Of a stretch of DNA of 7,701 nucleotides, positions 6,786 through 7,701 are shown piece after piece. The notes below the pieces were generated by a model. It was not told the DNA's origin. It was given only the letters and a program-made list of their open reading frames with translations, and did no database searches. The position numbers and the translations under genes are program-made. This DNA is from Candidatus Nanopelagicales bacterium (GTDB lineage Bacteria > Actinomycetota > Actinomycetes > S36-B12 > GCA-2699445). Position 1 is the stretch's first letter; each line of letters begins with the position of its first letter. The DNA is taken from assembly GCA_029939085.1 (NCBI GenBank), contig JAOZTQ010000060.1, positions 1 through 7,701 of the forward strand. Reading direction: 5' to 3'.

Positions 6786-7645
6786 CCGCCCCATCCACCA
6801 CCAGTACCGCCACAACGGATGGCGTTAGGTTACTGGGGCCCGGGGATCAGCATCTGTTGATCCCGTTCTTTCGTGATGATCCGGTGACACATTGCCTTGT
6901 CGCGGCGAGGGTCGCTGAGGCCGGTCTCAGTATGGAGGCACTGGGTGGATACGTTTTGGGGTACCAAGAGGGCGATCAACTTCGGTCAGCGCTCTTGGTT
7001 TCCGCCAACTTAGTTCCTATCGCGGTGGATGCTGCTACCGCTGCCGAGTTTGTTAGGCATTTGAGCGGCCGTCGCCGGCGAGCATCTTGCATCGTTGGAC
7101 CACAGGAAGAAGTCTCGCTGCTGTGGGAGGGCTTGGCGCCAGCGTGGGGCCCGGCTCGCGATATCCGACCCGAACAGCCAGTCTTGGTGGCCAATGCGCC
7201 AGCTGACGTCGCACCGGATCCAAGGGTGCGACCCGTGCGTTCACAAGAGTTAGAAGAGGTGCTGCCATCCTTTATTTCAATGTTCACGGAGGAAGTGGGT
7301 GTTTCACCTATAGCCAATGGTGCTGAGGCTGCCTATCGGCGCCGAGTCGCGGAAATCATTGATTCGGGTGCGTCTTTCGCTCGATTTGAAGGTGGCCGAC
7401 TGATATTCAAGGCCGAGCTAGGGGCGGTGACCCCCGAATGCTGCCAGATTCAAGGTGTGTGGATTCATCCCGATTACCGCGGTAGAGGTATGGCTGGACC
7501 TGCGATGGCATCAGTAGTTGAGCTAGCACGCGAACATTCGGAGATTGTGTCCTTATATGTAAACTCGTATAACGAGCCCGCGCTTCGCGCTTACCGATCA
7601 TCAGGTTTTCGAGAGATCGGCTCATTTGCGAGCATCTTATTTTAG
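6782..7645 (+). CDS. GNAT-family N-acetyltransferase with extra N-terminal domain, function unknown
   Basis: The C-terminal part (about 148-287) is a GNAT acetyltransferase fold. It shows the GVWIHPDYRGRGMA segment at 225-238, in which R233-x-x-G236-x-A238 fits the acetyl-CoA pyrophosphate-binding loop, then a helix at about 240-252 and NEPALRAYRSSGF at 264-276. Residues about 14-135 form a separate N-terminal region, which I believe corresponds to the DUF4081-type domain of actinobacterial GNAT proteins; that name is from memory. I recall a similar protein next to ispG in M. tuberculosis (Rv2867c). The substrate is unknown and nothing here reveals it. GTG 6782 overlaps the ispG stop (GTGA), with GGAGGT at 6764-6769, 12 bases upstream, a somewhat long spacing. 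The overlap implies translation coupled to ispG. No signal peptide or membrane segment is evident, so it is probably cytoplasmic. The fold is secure, the role is not. Confidence 0.88.
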   Translation: MTAPSTTSTATTDGVRLLGPGDQHLLIPFFRDDPVTHCLVAARVAEAGLSMEALGGYVLGYQEGDQLRSALLVSANLVPIAVDAATAAEFVRHLSGRRRRASCIVGPQEEVSLLWEGLAPAWGPARDIRPEQPVLVANAPADVAPDPRVRPVRSQELEEVLPSFISMFTEEVGVSPIANGAEAAYRRRVAEIIDSGASFARFEGGRLIFKAELGAVTPECCQIQGVWIHPDYRGRGMAGPAMASVVELAREHSEIVSLYVNSYNEPALRAYRSSGFREIGSFASILF

Positions 7646-7671
7646 TTGGCTGCAAGTCGATGACGGGTTTG

Positions 7672-7701
7672 TTGACATCTAGTGACATGCTGTCGAGAAG
7701 C
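7672..7701 (+). promoter_or_regulatory. Possible -35 element and phased repeat at the window end
   Basis: TTGACA at 7672-7677 is a perfect -35 hexamer in the intergenic DNA after the GNAT gene. TGACAT occurs at 7673-7678 and again at 7683-7688, exactly 10 bases apart. GACA (7684-7687) and TGTC (7691-7694) also form a small inverted repeat. The -10 position would fall at about 7694-7701, where no good match is seen and where the window stops. It may be the start of a promoter for the next gene. The preceding bases 7646-7671 show no terminator. Confidence 0.28.

Noticed and set aside
1..7701. Hidden mobile element, CRISPR array, defence system or novel gene cassette
   Set aside because: The window is tightly packed with core genes, gaps are at most 55 bases, and no spacer-like repeats, transposase or integrase genes or attachment-site duplications are seen.

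Overview
The window is a compact, all-plus-strand stretch of an actinobacterial core chromosome. It holds eight genes in this order: pyrH (5' end cut off by the window edge), frr, cdsA, rlmN, dxr, a site-2 protease (rip1/rseP family), ispG, and a GNAT-fold protein. From what I know of genomes such as Mycobacterium and Streptomyces, this order is characteristic of Actinomycetota. The protein sequences agree, for example IspG, the CdsA C-terminal signature and the actinobacterial form of the M50 protease. Hand-sampled lines give a GC content in the mid-50s percent, low for the phylum. I infer a moderate-GC, possibly uncultured lineage, and cannot name a genus.

Layout: pyrH ends at 520. A 55-base gap with a strong ribosome binding site leads to frr (576-1133). 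cdsA starts 2 bases after frr. rlmN overlaps cdsA by 4 bases (ATGA), dxr overlaps rlmN by 4 bases (ATGA), and rip1 follows after 14 bases with its own strong Shine-Dalgarno. A second 55-base gap (5579-5633) holds a GC-rich stem-loop, a shorter competing hairpin and a possible -10 element. ispG (5634-6785) then overlaps the GNAT gene by 4 bases (GTGA). The last 56 bases are intergenic and contain a perfect TTGACA and a 10-base-phased TGACAT repeat, cut by the window end. No stretch over 300 bases lacks a gene. I see no tRNA, rRNA, CRISPR array, insertion sequence or sign of transfer.

The genes serve growth-linked functions: UMP phosphorylation (pyrH), ribosome recycling (frr), CDP-diacylglycerol for phospholipids (cdsA), methylation of 23S rRNA and tRNA (rlmN), two steps of the MEP isoprenoid pathway (dxr, ispG) and intramembrane proteolysis for envelope signalling (rip1). 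The GNAT protein has no function I can assign. This is an ordinary housekeeping region. I found no convincing undescribed system. The points most worth a second look are the uncharacterised GNAT protein coupled to ispG, the hairpins before ispG, and lineage features of the site-2 protease.
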